A stretch of DNA of 64,000 nucleotides from Leadbetterella sp. (GCA_019638185.1 JAHBUH010000004.1:163411-227410), one strand, 5' to 3'. Positions 1 to 9,312 are shown, counted from the stretch's first letter. The notes: generated from the sequence alone by a model not told the origin. Made by a program: numbers and translations.

Positions 1-780
1 ATCAATCCCGGAGACCTGAATATCAATGCGGACTTAGTGGAAAGTGCCATCACGGATAAGACCAGCGCTATCCTGGCCACCCATGTGTACGGAAATCCCT
101 GTGACGTGGAGAAACTGGAAGCCCTGGGAAAAAAATACGATCTGAAGATCATTTACGACGCCGCCCACGCTTTCGGGGTGGAATACAAGGGCCGTTCCCT
201 GCTGGCTTACGGCGATGTCTCCACCTGCAGCTTTCACGCCACCAAGGTGTTTCACACCGTAGAGGGCGGCTGTGTGGTGTGCCATGATCCGGACCTCTTT
301 GAGACCATTAAACTCATGCGCAGCTTTGGCCACGTGCAGGATGAGTACTTCCTGGCCGGTGTAAACGGAAAAAATTCGGAATTTCATGCCGCCATGGGCC
401 TGGTTAACCTGGGCCACCTGGATACCATCATAGCAGGCCGGAAGGAGATTTTCCGGATATACGACGGACTCCTGAACTGGGAAAAGCTGTATAAGCCCAC
501 CGAAACGGCCACTGACCTGGTTTATAATTATGCATACTACCCGGTGGTTTTACCCGATATGGATACCACCCTGCAGGTACTGGATGCACTTCAGCAGGAG
601 AATATTTACCCCAGAAGGTATTTCTATCCTACGCTGAATACCCTGAAGTACGTTCCGGTGCAGTATGACTGCCCGGTCAGCGAAGACGTCTCCCCCCGGG
701 TGATTTCCCTGCCGCTTTACCCGGATCTTGACCATGAGATCGTAAGGAAGATAGCCCGTATCATCAACGCCCACATTTAG
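1..780 (+). CDS. DegT/DnrJ/EryC1/StrS sugar aminotransferase, 5' end missing
   Basis: PLP-dependent aminotransferase that would put an amino group on a keto-sugar nucleotide (dTDP-4-keto or 3-keto hexose) for surface polysaccharide. The reading frame is open from base 1, so the N-terminus lies outside the window; about 259 residues are visible. Family marks: IYDAAHAFG with the PLP-pyridine Asp (visible residue 53), and the Schiff-base lysine in SFHATKVFHTVEGG (visible residue 82). The wording resembles the VioA/FdtB/QdtB branch; the exact sugar is not resolvable. The next gene, a glycosyltransferase, starts two bases after the stop, so both sit in one polysaccharide operon entering from the left. 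Confidence 0.9.
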   Translation: MNPGDLNINADLVESAITDKTSAILATHVYGNPCDVEKLEALGKKYDLKIIYDAAHAFGVEYKGRSLLAYGDVSTCSFHATKVFHTVEGGCVVCHDPDLFETIKLMRSFGHVQDEYFLAGVNGKNSEFHAAMGLVNLGHLDTIIAGRKEIFRIYDGLLNWEKLYKPTETATDLVYNYAYYPVVLPDMDTTLQVLDALQQENIYPRRYFYPTLNTLKYVPVQYDCPVSEDVSPRVISLPLYPDLDHEIVRKIARIINAHI

Positions 781-781
781 T

Positions 782-1921
782 TTGCAGGGAAAAAAGGAAA
801 TATTGTTTGTCAGTCATGACGCCAACCGCGCAGGGGCACAGATTTTCCTGTACAATGTGATGGCCTATCTCCAGGATAACGGGTACGGCGTGGTGCTTCT
901 GCTGGTGAATGACTGGGGGAGCTTCCGTTCGGAACTGGAAAGCCGTTTCACCACCTATTCCCTGCAGCCGGCACCGGTATCGCGGTGGAGCCGCCTCCTG
1001 GGTGAGCCCCCCTCCGTGCTGGAGACCATCCGGGCTAAACACCGCATCGGGCTGGTGTATGTGAATACCATTGCCAGCGTTCACCTGCTGGAAGGCCTGA
1101 AAGCCACCTGGCCGGTACCCCTGGTGACCCATATTCATGAGCTTTCTTACTCCATCAGCCAGTATGGCCCGGCTGACGCGCTGCCGCTCCTGTTTCGTTT
1201 TTCGGATACTATAGTGGCCTGCTCGGATGCCGTAGCGGCTAATCTTCGCCAATATGAGGACACAGACCGCATCACGGTCATTCATTCTTTTGTGAATAAT
1301 GAACAGATCCTGAAGATACACCGGGATTCTGACCGGGGGGAGGTACTGCAGCAGTGGGCCCTGGACCCGGCTTACACCTGGATAGGCGCCTGCGGTAATG
1401 CCGACTGGCGCAAAGCCCCGGATGTTTTTGTGCAGATTGCTGCCCGGGTGAAAGACCCGGCTATCCGCTTTGCCTGGATCGGGATCCGGGAGGATGATCC
1501 CATGAAGGGCCAACTGGAATACGACGCCGCCAAACTGGGCGTCACTGAAAAAATAGCCTGGCTGGCCCCCACCCCCAAAGCCGTGGAGCTGATCAGTGCT
1601 ATGGACCTGTTTTTACTGTGCAGCCGCGAGGATCCTTTCCCCCTGGTCATGCTGGAAGCTGCCCTGTGCCGGAAACCGGTGCTGGCCTTCCGGAATACCG
1701 GCGGCGGGGATGAGTTTATAGAGCAGGATGCCGGCTGGCAGGCCGGGTACCTGGATGTGGAAGAAATGGCCGCCCTGATCGGCTCAGTGACACCTTCTGA
1801 AAAGGAAAAAAGAGGCGAAGCGGCGCAGCAGAAAGTGCTGCAACGCTACAGTTTTGAAAACTCCATGAGAAAGATCAGGGATCTCGTGGACCAAAATTTT
1901 ATTTTTTTACAGGGAGCCTGA
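782..1921 (+). CDS. GT4-type glycosyltransferase (group 1)
   Basis: Retaining GT-B glycosyltransferase, probably transferring a sugar during surface-glycan assembly on the cytoplasmic side. The N-terminal half opens with a beta strand and glycine-containing loop (LFVSHDANRAGAQIFL) typical of acceptor domains. The C-terminal half carries the nucleotide-sugar region ending in LFLLCSREDPFPLVMLEA, the GT4 E-x7-E motif (about residues 284-294), followed by GGGDEFIE. The start is a TTG directly after the stop of the aminotransferase; no ATG exists before conserved sequence begins. 379 aa is normal for the family. The acceptor and donor are not recognisable. Confidence 0.87.
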   Translation: MQGKKEILFVSHDANRAGAQIFLYNVMAYLQDNGYGVVLLLVNDWGSFRSELESRFTTYSLQPAPVSRWSRLLGEPPSVLETIRAKHRIGLVYVNTIASVHLLEGLKATWPVPLVTHIHELSYSISQYGPADALPLLFRFSDTIVACSDAVAANLRQYEDTDRITVIHSFVNNEQILKIHRDSDRGEVLQQWALDPAYTWIGACGNADWRKAPDVFVQIAARVKDPAIRFAWIGIREDDPMKGQLEYDAAKLGVTEKIAWLAPTPKAVELISAMDLFLLCSREDPFPLVMLEAALCRKPVLAFRNTGGGDEFIEQDAGWQAGYLDVEEMAALIGSVTPSEKEKRGEAAQQKVLQRYSFENSMRKIRDLVDQNFIFLQGA

Positions 1922-1944
1922 CAATATTTACGGACGTTGTCAGG
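1917..1944 (+). terminator. Hairpin at end of polysaccharide operon
   Basis: Inverted repeat CCTGACAA / TTGTCAGG (1917-1924 and 1937-1944) with a 12-base loop. It includes the stop codon of the glycosyltransferase and precedes the M23 gene. The U-tract is poor (TT then A-rich), so termination may be partial. Confidence 0.4.
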
Positions 1945-1966
1945 TTAAAAAAGAAAGAACCTGGAT

Positions 1967-3169
1967 ATGAACAAATATATAACGATACTATTTATCTGTT
2001 TTGCTGTACAAGGGTTTTCGCAGAAAGAAAAAGGCAAAATAGTCTCAGCACCCAAGATACCGCAGTCGTCCAAAAATACGCCGGCCAAGAAAGAAGCTAC
2101 CAAGAAAGACGAATTTGATTTCATTTTTGAGGATGAGCCCAAGCTCCGGTTCTCTAACCAGTACGAAGGCAGCAATACCAATAAGGCGGCAGCCTCTACC
2201 GCCCCCGGCTCTAACTACAAGGAAGGCATTAAGATCGAACCGCTCCGGGAGATCAATACCATCGTGCATGAAGACACCTCCTCCCTGGATGAAGGGGAAC
2301 TGCTGATTGTGGAGATCGAAGAAGAAGCTCAGTTTGCCGGGAGTGAAAACATGGTGAACGTGGCCTCCTACTATTCCGTGTGGGACACCAAAAGCCTGAA
2401 TCCCTATGGGATGGCAGCAAAAAACTTTAACGAGATCGTTAATATCACGCTCTACAATGAAAAGGAAGGGCGAAACTGGGCGCGCATGCTGGATGACTTC
2501 CGCCTGAGTTCTCACTTCGGCTGGCGGAACCGCCGGTGGCACCGGGGTACTGACCTGGCGCTGGATACCGGTGATAAGGTCTATGCCGCATTTGACGGGA
2601 TCGTACGGATCGGCGGTACGTTTAATGGCTACGGCAGAACGGTACTGGTCAGGCACTATAACGGGCTGGAGACCCTCTACGGCCACCTCTCGAAAATCGC
2701 TTTTGAGCCTAACACCCTGGTAAAAGCAGGGGATGTGATTGGCCTGGGCGGCAGCACGGGTCGGAGTTCCGGGCCTCACCTGCACTACGAGACCCGCTAT
2801 GAAGGAAACCAGTTTGACACGGAGAATATTTACGATTACACCAATAACCAGATCAAGATCCGTACCCAGGAATTCACCATTTCTTCCCGCCTCTACGATT
2901 ACCTGAAGGGCAAGCCGTCCGTTCCACCCAGCTACCGCACCGGGGAAGTGGCCAGTGGTGAGGCCATGGATGATCATGAGGATCTCGATGAGTTTGAAGA
3001 AGAAGTACCGGTAAAAACGGTTCAGAAGGCCTGGCATTCCGTGAGAAGGGGGGAAACACTCACCTCTATCTCCCGTAAGTTTAACATGAGCGCCCGTGAA
3101 CTGGCACAGTTGAACAAGATCCCGGTTAATAAAAAGATCTACCCCGGTTTAAGACTTCGCGTAAGATAA
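1967..3169 (+). CDS. Secreted M23 murein endopeptidase with LysM domain
   Basis: Periplasmic LytM-type protein that cleaves, or activates cleavage of, peptidoglycan cross-links. Residues 1-19 are a signal peptide ending at FSQ. A charged low-complexity linker follows (about 25-150). The M23 domain (about 178-285) keeps every catalytic residue: His192 and Asp196 (HRGTDLAL), His240 (LYGHLS) and His271/His273 (PHLHYE), so it should be active, not a degenerate EnvC-type activator. An acidic linker leads to a C-terminal LysM (about 355-400, RRGETLTSISRKFNMS) that binds glycan strands. LysM at the C-terminus is common in Bacteroidota NlpD-like proteins. Its stop overlaps the bshB1 start by one base (TAATG), so the two are translationally coupled. 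Confidence 0.92.
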   Translation: MNKYITILFICFAVQGFSQKEKGKIVSAPKIPQSSKNTPAKKEATKKDEFDFIFEDEPKLRFSNQYEGSNTNKAAASTAPGSNYKEGIKIEPLREINTIVHEDTSSLDEGELLIVEIEEEAQFAGSENMVNVASYYSVWDTKSLNPYGMAAKNFNEIVNITLYNEKEGRNWARMLDDFRLSSHFGWRNRRWHRGTDLALDTGDKVYAAFDGIVRIGGTFNGYGRTVLVRHYNGLETLYGHLSKIAFEPNTLVKAGDVIGLGGSTGRSSGPHLHYETRYEGNQFDTENIYDYTNNQIKIRTQEFTISSRLYDYLKGKPSVPPSYRTGEVASGEAMDDHEDLDEFEEEVPVKTVQKAWHSVRRGETLTSISRKFNMSARELAQLNKIPVNKKIYPGLRLRVR

Positions 3170-3888
3170 TGAAAACAGATATACTGGTATTTGCCGTGCA
3201 TCCGGATGACGCCGAACTGGGCTGCTCCGCTACCATTGCCAAAGAAGTGGCGGCCGGCAAAAAGGTGGTGATCGTGGATCTGACCCAGGGCGAACTGGGC
3301 ACGCGCGGCAGTGGCCCGCTCCGCCTGGAAGAGGCCGCCGCCTCCGCCGCCATCCTGAAGCTTTCTGCCCGGGAAAACCTGGGTTTTAAAGACGGTTTCT
3401 TCCGGAATGATGCCGAACACCAGTTGGAGATCATCCGGGTAATACGGAAATACAAGCCGGAAATGGTGCTGATGAATGCGCCGGAAGACCGCCATCCGGA
3501 TCACGGCCGGGCCTCGCAGCTCTGTATCGAAGCCTGCTTTTACAGCGGGCTCCGCAAGGTGGTGACTTATGCTGCCGACGGCAGTGAACAGGCCCCCTGG
3601 CGCCCTAAAAATGCCTTCCATTATATCCAGGACCGTTTCCTTAAACCGGACCTGGTGGTAGATGTTTCCGACTACTGGGATATTAAAACAGCCAGTATCC
3701 TGGCATTCAGGAGCCAGTTTTTTGACCCGGAATCAAAGGAACCGGCCAGCTATATTTCCTCGCCGGAATTCCTGGAGTTTGTAAACAGCCGGGGATCGGA
3801 GTTTGGCCACCAGATCGGCGTGCGTTATGGCGAAGGGTTTATCCGGTCAAAGATGCTGGGCGTAAACAGCCTGTTTGATCTGTTATAG
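3169..3888 (+). CDS. bshB1: Bacillithiol biosynthesis deacetylase BshB1
   Basis: PIG-L/LmbE-family zinc enzyme that removes acetyl from GlcNAc-malate, giving GlcN-malate, the second step of bacillithiol synthesis. It begins MKTDILVFAVHPDDAELG, with the metal ligands His11 and Asp14 and the catalytic Asp13. The third ligand is His112 in DRHPDH. Length 239 aa and the TQGELGTRG segment fit BshB1 rather than the broader LmbE family. bshA and bshC are not in the window, which is usual. Coupled by a one-base overlap to the M23 gene; no functional link between them is known to me. Confidence 0.93.
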   Translation: MKTDILVFAVHPDDAELGCSATIAKEVAAGKKVVIVDLTQGELGTRGSGPLRLEEAAASAAILKLSARENLGFKDGFFRNDAEHQLEIIRVIRKYKPEMVLMNAPEDRHPDHGRASQLCIEACFYSGLRKVVTYAADGSEQAPWRPKNAFHYIQDRFLKPDLVVDVSDYWDIKTASILAFRSQFFDPESKEPASYISSPEFLEFVNSRGSEFGHQIGVRYGEGFIRSKMLGVNSLFDLL

Positions 3889-3899
3889 TACCCTCTTAT

Positions 3900-4637
3900 T
3901 TATTGCAATACGGATCGCATCACGATCCGGAAATGGTTATACAAATTCGGCAGGAAACCGAAATGTTCCCGCAGCACCCGGTACCGGTCTTTCAGTGATC
4001 GCCATTTTTGCTGGTGTGAGATCCCCCCGGTGAGGTAGCGGGCCAGCACACCCGGGTACTGTACTATTCGCGAAGCTCTTTTGAGACATTGAATCTCCCA
4101 GTCGATATCCGCGCTGAGGTTATCCGTACGATAAGCCGGGGCTATGGCCTTCCGGGCTATAAACGACTGGTGGCAGATCAGCATTCCCTGCTTATATTTT
4201 TCCCAGGACAAAACCGCCGGTACCTTATGCGGCATGCGTTCGGAACGGAGTCCCAGCACGGTACCTGCATTATCCACCAGCCAGGTATCGGAATAGATCA
4301 CATCAGGGTCCTGTGTCATCAGTACCTTCAGCTTAGCCACGGCATCCGGTTCGGCAATCTCATCACCGGCATTCATAAACCATACATACTGACCTGTAGC
4401 CTGGGCCTGCCCTTTGTTCATGGCGTCATACAGCCCCTTGTCGGGCTCTGAAACCAGCACGTTGATCCGGGACCTGTACGGCTCAGCAATCTCCAGGGTA
4501 CGGTCACGCGAGCCCCCGTCAATCAGCAGGTATTCAAAATCCTGATCCGTTTGCGAAACGATACTCTTCAGCGTCCTTTCCAGGAATTCTTCTGCGTTAT
4601 AGGTGATGGTAATAACAGACAAACGGGCCATACGCAA
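3900..4637 (-). CDS. GT2-family glycosyltransferase
   Basis: Inverting GT-A enzyme. The N-terminus reads LSVITITYNAEEFLERTLKS, followed by the nucleotide-binding Asp in LLIDGGSRDRT and the DxD-like FMNAGDE. These are marks of WcaA/WcaE-like GT2 enzymes that act on lipid-linked sugars in the cytoplasm. At 245 aa it is a minimal catalytic domain without membrane segments. An alternative start two codons later (4631) fits the family equally well. It converges with bshB1, whose stop is 11 bases away, and is transcribed divergently from yfhO. Confidence 0.88.
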   Translation of the reverse strand: MRMARLSVITITYNAEEFLERTLKSIVSQTDQDFEYLLIDGGSRDRTLEIAEPYRSRINVLVSEPDKGLYDAMNKGQAQATGQYVWFMNAGDEIAEPDAVAKLKVLMTQDPDVIYSDTWLVDNAGTVLGLRSERMPHKVPAVLSWEKYKQGMLICHQSFIARKAIAPAYRTDNLSADIDWEIQCLKRASRIVQYPGVLARYLTGGISHQQKWRSLKDRYRVLREHFGFLPNLYNHFRIVMRSVLQ

Positions 4638-4724
4638 GCTTGGAAAAACAAATAAAGCCGAAAAATAATCATTAAAAGACTATGCCACGGCACCTGACGT
4701 GCTAAATTATTATCTCCCTTGGCG

Positions 4725-4732
4725 TATATTTG
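4725..4732 (+). promoter_or_regulatory. Bacteroidota -7 promoter element for the YfhO gene
   Basis: TATATTTG matches TAnnTTTG exactly, 30 bases upstream of the ATG at 4762. No clear TTG -33 box is seen at the expected spacing. Confidence 0.5.
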
Positions 4733-4761
4733 AAAGAAATTTACTGATATACTGACCGAAT

Positions 4762-7197
4762 ATGAACGGATTTAAGAAATACCTGCCTTACCTGCTGGCC
4801 GTTTTGTTTTTCCTGGTGCTCACGTTTCTTTACTTCAGTCCCGTACTGAGCGGCAAGACCGTAGCCATGCATGATGACGTGATGAGCGCGGGAAATGCCC
4901 GGGAGGCCATGGAATACCATAAAAAAACCGGTGAATACACCTGGTGGACCAATGCCGTTTTCGGCGGTATGCCTGCCAATATGATCTGGGGCGCTTACCC
5001 CTACAGCCTGACCAGCCGGCTGGGAAGCTTCATTTTTGCGGCCATCCCGGCCCCGGTGAATGTGATCTTCCTGCTTATGACCGGTTTCTTTATCTTTATG
5101 ATGGGCCTGCGGAAAAACCTCTGGGTAGGCATTATTGCTTCGGTAGCTTACGCTTTCGGTACCTATAACCTGCTTTATACCGAAGCCGGCCACCTTTCCA
5201 AGATCCTGGCCCTGGCCTATGCGCCGGCTATTTTAGGGGGATTTGCCCTTATCTTTCAGCGCCGCTACCTGTCGGGTACTTTCCTGACCGCCCTGTTTTT
5301 ATCGCTGGAGATCTACGCTAACCACCTGCAGATCACGTACTATTTTATATTCATCCTCCTGGCCTACTTCGTGTATGAAAGCGTGAAGCTGATCCGGGCC
5401 GGAGAAACCAAAACCCTGGCCAAAGTAACGGGCTGCCTGGCCCTGGCCGTGGTCATCGGAGTAGGCATGCATACCATGCGGCTCTGGAATAACCTGGTGT
5501 ATTCCAAGGAGTCTACCCGTGGGATTTCCGAGCTGAAAAACAGCTCGGTAGGTAATTCGGGCCTGGACCGTGACTATGCCTTCGGGTGGAGCTATGGCAT
5601 AGATGAGACCTTTACGCTCATTGTACCTAACCTGATGGGCGGCGGTTCTATAGGAGCCCTATCCAATAAATCAGAAACATACAAAACACTGGTTTCTAAC
5701 GGCGTGGATGCTAATATGGCCGGCCAGTTTGTACAGCAGTTGCCCCTGTACTTCGGGGAGCAATCCAGCACCAGCGGCCCGGCGTATTCGGGTGTTCTGG
5801 TGGTCTTCCTGTTTATCCTGGGGCTGTTTATCAGCCGGGGCAGGCTGAAGTGGATCATCCTGGGGCTTACACTCTTCTTTATTGTGCTCTCCTGGGGCAG
5901 TCATTTCGCTTCGTTTAACGACTTCCTCTTTGATCACCTGCCGGGATACAATAAATTCCGGGCGGTGACCATGACCCTGGTGATCGTGCATTTCCTGCTG
6001 GTCTGGGGGGCGGCCAATACTATTTCCGCGCTCTTCTCCGGTGAGATCACCTGGCCGGTACTCCGCAAGCCGCTTTACTACAGTGTGGGGATCATTACAG
6101 GCCTGATGCTCATGGGCTACCTGTCTGTAGACTTCAGCGGGCTGCGTGATGCCGATTTTAAATCCGGAATTGCCCAAACCACCGGGCCGGAATTTGCCAG
6201 TAAGCTGATGCATTCCCTGCAGGCCGACCGCCAGAGCATGGCCTGGAGCGATGTGATCCGGGGGATCATCCTGGTAGCCCTGCTGTTTGGCGGCATCTGG
6301 GCTTACTATACTCATAAGTTGAATCAGCGTATCTTTACCTACGTGGTGTTCCTGCTACTGGCCTATGACCTGATCGGCGTAGATAAGCGCTATTTTAATA
6401 ACGACGATTTTACCACCCAGAAAGGCAAGGCCCACGAATTTATCCCTACCGCCGCCGACCTGGAGATCCTGAAAGATCAGGATCCGAACTTCAAGGTGAT
6501 CAATGTCACCACGTCATTCTCTTCTGACGCTCGCGATTCCTACTTCCATAAGTCGCTGGGCGGATACCACGGCGCCAAGCTGAAGAAAACCCAGGAGCTC
6601 TATGAAAACCAGCTGATCAACAAAGACGGTCAGCTGAACAGGCAAATCCTGGATATGCTGAATACCAAATACCTCATTACGAACGGCCCATCCGGCCCTG
6701 TAGCGCAGCGAAACCCCGATGCATTAGGAAATGCCTGGTTCATTGACACCCTGCAGGTAGTGCCTACCGCTGACGATGAACTAAACGCCCTGGCCCATCT
6801 CCAGACAGCCACCAGCGCCGTCACCCAGCAAAACCAGGGACTCGCCGCCAAAACCTACACTCCGGATTCCACCGAAGTGATCCGCCTCAGCAGCTATGCA
6901 CCGAATAAACTGGTCTACAGCTCCGAAACGAAAAAACCGGAGTTCGCCGTTTTCTCAGAGATCTACTACCGCGGCAATAAAGACTGGAAGAGCTACATCG
7001 ACGGAAAAGAGACCCCGCACCACAAAGTAAACTATGTGCTCCGCGGAATGGAAATACCGGCCGGCAAACACGAGATCGTATTTGAGTTTAAGCCTGCCGC
7101 CGTAGAGAAAGGAAAAACCATAGACCTGATCGCTTCCATTGCGCTGGTGCTGCTGGGCGTGGGGGCGGTGTATGCCGGAGTTAAAAAGAAGGAATAG
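4762..7197 (+). CDS. YfhO-family polytopic membrane protein
   Basis: Large integral membrane protein (811 aa) of the YfhO/GT-C-like superfamily, in which some members glycosylate teichoic acid or lipids in Gram-positives. The function in Bacteroidota is unassigned. It has an N-terminal TM (YLPYLLAVLFFLVLTFLYF), an extracytoplasmic loop with VAMHDD and WTNAVFGGMP motifs that correspond to the catalytic first loop of GT-C enzymes, then a ladder of about a dozen hydrophobic segments. A soluble beta-rich region (about 560-770) precedes a last TM at the C-terminus. A single-gene unit by spacing. Confidence 0.85.
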   Translation: MNGFKKYLPYLLAVLFFLVLTFLYFSPVLSGKTVAMHDDVMSAGNAREAMEYHKKTGEYTWWTNAVFGGMPANMIWGAYPYSLTSRLGSFIFAAIPAPVNVIFLLMTGFFIFMMGLRKNLWVGIIASVAYAFGTYNLLYTEAGHLSKILALAYAPAILGGFALIFQRRYLSGTFLTALFLSLEIYANHLQITYYFIFILLAYFVYESVKLIRAGETKTLAKVTGCLALAVVIGVGMHTMRLWNNLVYSKESTRGISELKNSSVGNSGLDRDYAFGWSYGIDETFTLIVPNLMGGGSIGALSNKSETYKTLVSNGVDANMAGQFVQQLPLYFGEQSSTSGPAYSGVLVVFLFILGLFISRGRLKWIILGLTLFFIVLSWGSHFASFNDFLFDHLPGYNKFRAVTMTLVIVHFLLVWGAANTISALFSGEITWPVLRKPLYYSVGIITGLMLMGYLSVDFSGLRDADFKSGIAQTTGPEFASKLMHSLQADRQSMAWSDVIRGIILVALLFGGIWAYYTHKLNQRIFTYVVFLLLAYDLIGVDKRYFNNDDFTTQKGKAHEFIPTAADLEILKDQDPNFKVINVTTSFSSDARDSYFHKSLGGYHGAKLKKTQELYENQLINKDGQLNRQILDMLNTKYLITNGPSGPVAQRNPDALGNAWFIDTLQVVPTADDELNALAHLQTATSAVTQQNQGLAAKTYTPDSTEVIRLSSYAPNKLVYSSETKKPEFAVFSEIYYRGNKDWKSYIDGKETPHHKVNYVLRGMEIPAGKHEIVFEFKPAAVEKGKTIDLIASIALVLLGVGAVYAGVKKKE

Positions 7198-7205
7198 CGG
7201 TAAAA

Positions 7206-7236
7206 GAAGTAGTGCAGCTCACAGCCGCACTACTTC
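7206..7236 (-). terminator. Hairpin between convergent YfhO and Gfo/Idh genes
   Basis: Perfect 10-bp stem GAAGTAGTGC / GCACTACTTC with an 11-base loop, overlapping the end of the oxidoreductase gene. On the minus strand it is followed by CTTTTA, so it best serves the oxidoreductase. Confidence 0.65.
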
Positions 7237-8286
7237 CCCCGTTTTCACCGATTCATCACACGCAAAAGCCACCTTAAGGCTGTATACGGCGTCATCCAGG
7301 TGATTATTAAGATCCAGGTCTTCGCTGATGGCTTTCAGGAAATAGAGTTGCTCGCGCTTACAGAGCTCGTTATGGTCGGGCTCATCGCTGAGGTCTATCC
7401 AGCGGTCTTCTTCCGTAAATTCGTTTTGGGCATTGATAGTGGCGTTATGCACTTTCAGCGATTCGGCTTTGCTGTGGGCGTCCACGTTATCGGAGTTTCC
7501 TTCGGAAGCCGCGTTTTTACCGGCTATGGAAACGCAGCCTTTCGGCCCGATCACGTCTTTCACAAAATAGGCGGTTTCGCTCATCATAGGGCCCCATCCG
7601 GCCTCGTACCAGCCTACAGAGCCGTCTTCAAAGCGGATCTGCAGCTGTCCGTAGTTATAGTTTCCTTCAGGGATGTCATCTGTCAGTCGGGCGCCGATGG
7701 CGCTTACCCATACCGGCCGGGAGCGGGTCATCTGGCACATTACATCAATATAATGTACGCCGCAGTCTACAATGGGGCTCAGGCTTTTCATGAGGTTACG
7801 GTGCACGTCCCACATGTACCCGTGCGACTGCTGGTTCAGGTTCATACGCATCACCAGCGGCTTACCCAGGGTTTGGGCCACGTCAATAAATTTGATCCAG
7901 GAGGGATGCACCCGCAGGATGTACCCTACTACCAGCTTCCGGTTCAGGCGGCGGGCGGCATCTGCCACCCTTTCGGCGCCTTCCACCGAGTCAGCGATGG
8001 GCTTTTCCAGGAATACGTGGCAGCCGGCTTCCAGGGCCGCCAGGGCGTACTCTTCGTGGGTGTCGGGATAGGTGGAAATACAAACGGCATCCGGCCGGGA
8101 AGCCCGGAGCGCCTCGTGAAAATCACTGTAGAGCGGATAGCCGCCACCCAGCTTTTCGTTTAATACTTCTTTGCTGTTTCCTTTGGAAACCAGGCCACAG
8201 ATCTGAAATTCTTCTATTCCGTGATACGCCAGGGCATGAGAAACGCCCATATTGCCACAGCCTACTACCAGTACTTTAATTTTCAC
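7219..8286 (-). CDS. Gfo/Idh/MocA-family oxidoreductase
   Basis: NAD(P)-dependent sugar or cyclitol dehydrogenase. The N-terminal Rossmann fold starts VLVVGCGNMGVSHALAY (GxGxxG-type dinucleotide site). EKPIADS holds the EKP motif, whose Lys (about residue 96) is catalytic in this family. The C-terminal alpha/beta domain includes DCGVHYIDVMCQM, with the conserved His of the D-x3-H motif. 355 aa is standard. The substrate is not predictable, and no transport or sugar genes adjoin it. A single-gene unit with its own -7 element. Confidence 0.9.
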   Translation of the reverse strand: MKIKVLVVGCGNMGVSHALAYHGIEEFQICGLVSKGNSKEVLNEKLGGGYPLYSDFHEALRASRPDAVCISTYPDTHEEYALAALEAGCHVFLEKPIADSVEGAERVADAARRLNRKLVVGYILRVHPSWIKFIDVAQTLGKPLVMRMNLNQQSHGYMWDVHRNLMKSLSPIVDCGVHYIDVMCQMTRSRPVWVSAIGARLTDDIPEGNYNYGQLQIRFEDGSVGWYEAGWGPMMSETAYFVKDVIGPKGCVSIAGKNAASEGNSDNVDAHSKAESLKVHNATINAQNEFTEEDRWIDLSDEPDHNELCKREQLYFLKAISEDLDLNNHLDDAVYSLKVAFACDESVKTGEVVRL

Positions 8287-8308
8287 TCTATTTTATTTGG
8301 TTGGAAAT

Positions 8309-8316
8309 CAAAAATA
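8309..8316 (-). promoter_or_regulatory. -7 promoter element for the Gfo/Idh gene
   Basis: TATTTTTG on the minus strand, 22 bases upstream of the start codon at 8286; exact match to TAnnTTTG. Confidence 0.5.
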
Positions 8317-8321
8317 CAAAA

Positions 8322-8342
8322 AAAGGAGCTCAAAACTCCTTT
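8322..8342 (-). terminator. Rho-independent terminator for the Nudix gene
   Basis: 7-bp stem AAAGGAG / CTCCTTT with a 7-base loop. On the minus strand it runs into a T-rich tract (TTTTTTTGTATTTTT). It lies about 145 bases past the Nudix stop. The stretch 8343-8486 between them holds a weak GGAAGGG/CCCTTCC repeat but nothing I can name. Confidence 0.7.
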
Positions 8343-8486
8343 CCATAACTTTTAATTAATTTATACGGGAAAGCTGGGGATACGTAAGTCGCGTATATTA
8401 GCTAACGAGGAAGGGCATCTATCCGTGCCGGATTATTTTCATTAAGACGGCCCCCTTCCCCGAAAGTCACATCTTCCCTCCACTTT

Positions 8487-9179
8487 TTATAACTTACCCG
8501 AAAGAACCTTCCCGGCCGGAACTTTGTCTTGGTAGTTTTCCATCACGTAAATAATGGAGCGGTAAGACATTTTCAGGGCCTCAGCCACTTCCTTCGGCCC
8601 CATCCATACCAGTTCTTCAATGCCTTCCTCGGTCTGAGGGGCCATTTTGGCATCGGAGATCAGCTTCATGCTGTACCATTTGGTGCGCTTGATCACCAGG
8701 TTGCCTTTCTGAAAATACGTATGCCAGGTGGTGACCAGCCGGTGTTCGGCAAAAACGCTGATGCCGCATTCTTCTTCCACTTCACGGATGGCCGTAACCG
8801 CTGACTTCTCCCCTTTTTCGGCTTTTCCTTTAGGCAGATCCCAGAAACCCAGTCGTTTCATCATCAGTACCTGACCGGAGTGATTTTCCACCACTCCACC
8901 GGCGGCTTTCACAAACTGAAGCTCTTTTTTCAGGTATTTACGGAATTTACGCTCGTCTTTTACCGTAAAAAAAACTTCTGTCTGCCCACTGCTATGGTTT
9001 CCCTGGAGGTATTCCATAAAGCTAAGGATATTCCGGTGCCCGGCATTCCGGATCAGGGGGCGCCCGCTTATCTCCCGGAATTTAATGACATCTTTTTTGA
9101 GATCAATGACCTGTGTGTATCCGGCAGGCTCCGGCTTTTCAAGGATATGTAAGGGAATGTTATTGACAAAGATGATCAT
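8487..9179 (-). CDS. Nudix hydrolase with N-terminal extension
   Basis: Hydrolase of a nucleoside diphosphate linked to another moiety; substrate unknown. The complete Nudix box G-x5-E-x7-REUxEExGU is present at about residues 117-139 (GKAEKGE then REVEEECGI). About 90 residues precede the Nudix domain (MIIFVNNIPLHIL start) and form a small extra domain seen in Bacteroidota homologues; I know of no assigned role for it. A conserved FWDLPKGK segment leads into the box, typical of MutT-like members. A single gene, divergent from the CorC-type gene. Confidence 0.88.
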   Translation of the reverse strand: MIIFVNNIPLHILEKPEPAGYTQVIDLKKDVIKFREISGRPLIRNAGHRNILSFMEYLQGNHSSGQTEVFFTVKDERKFRKYLKKELQFVKAAGGVVENHSGQVLMMKRLGFWDLPKGKAEKGEKSAVTAIREVEEECGISVFAEHRLVTTWHTYFQKGNLVIKRTKWYSMKLISDAKMAPQTEEGIEELVWMGPKEVAEALKMSYRSIIYVMENYQDKVPAGKVLSGKL

Positions 9180-9196
9180 ACGGCGTATTGAAAATG

Positions 9197-9204
9197 CAAA
9201 GTTA
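9197..9204 (-). promoter_or_regulatory. -7 promoter element for the Nudix gene
   Basis: TAACTTTG on the minus strand, 18 bases upstream of the start at 9179; exact match to TAnnTTTG. Confidence 0.5.
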
Positions 9205-9312
9205 AAGGGAAACAGACGATTAATTTTGCTTGCCCGAATCTTAAATGAGATATTTTTTTTGTTACTTTGCAGTTAAAACAAGTTAGGTAAGTAGGTACTT
9301 ATCTTTTTCTAC

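Noticed and set aside
2045-3037. A 330-codon open frame on the minus strand opposite the M23 peptidase gene
   Set aside because: It is a shadow frame: the plus-strand gene has all M23 and LysM motifs and a signal peptide, while the antisense product has no recognisable feature. The same applies to other long antisense frames at 764-1513, 5671-6315, 19367-20290 and 13836-14531.
8343-8486. A structured RNA between the Nudix stop and its terminator, based on GGAAGGG/CCCTTCC
   Set aside because: Only a 7-bp stem with a 37-base loop and no known riboswitch or RNA core.
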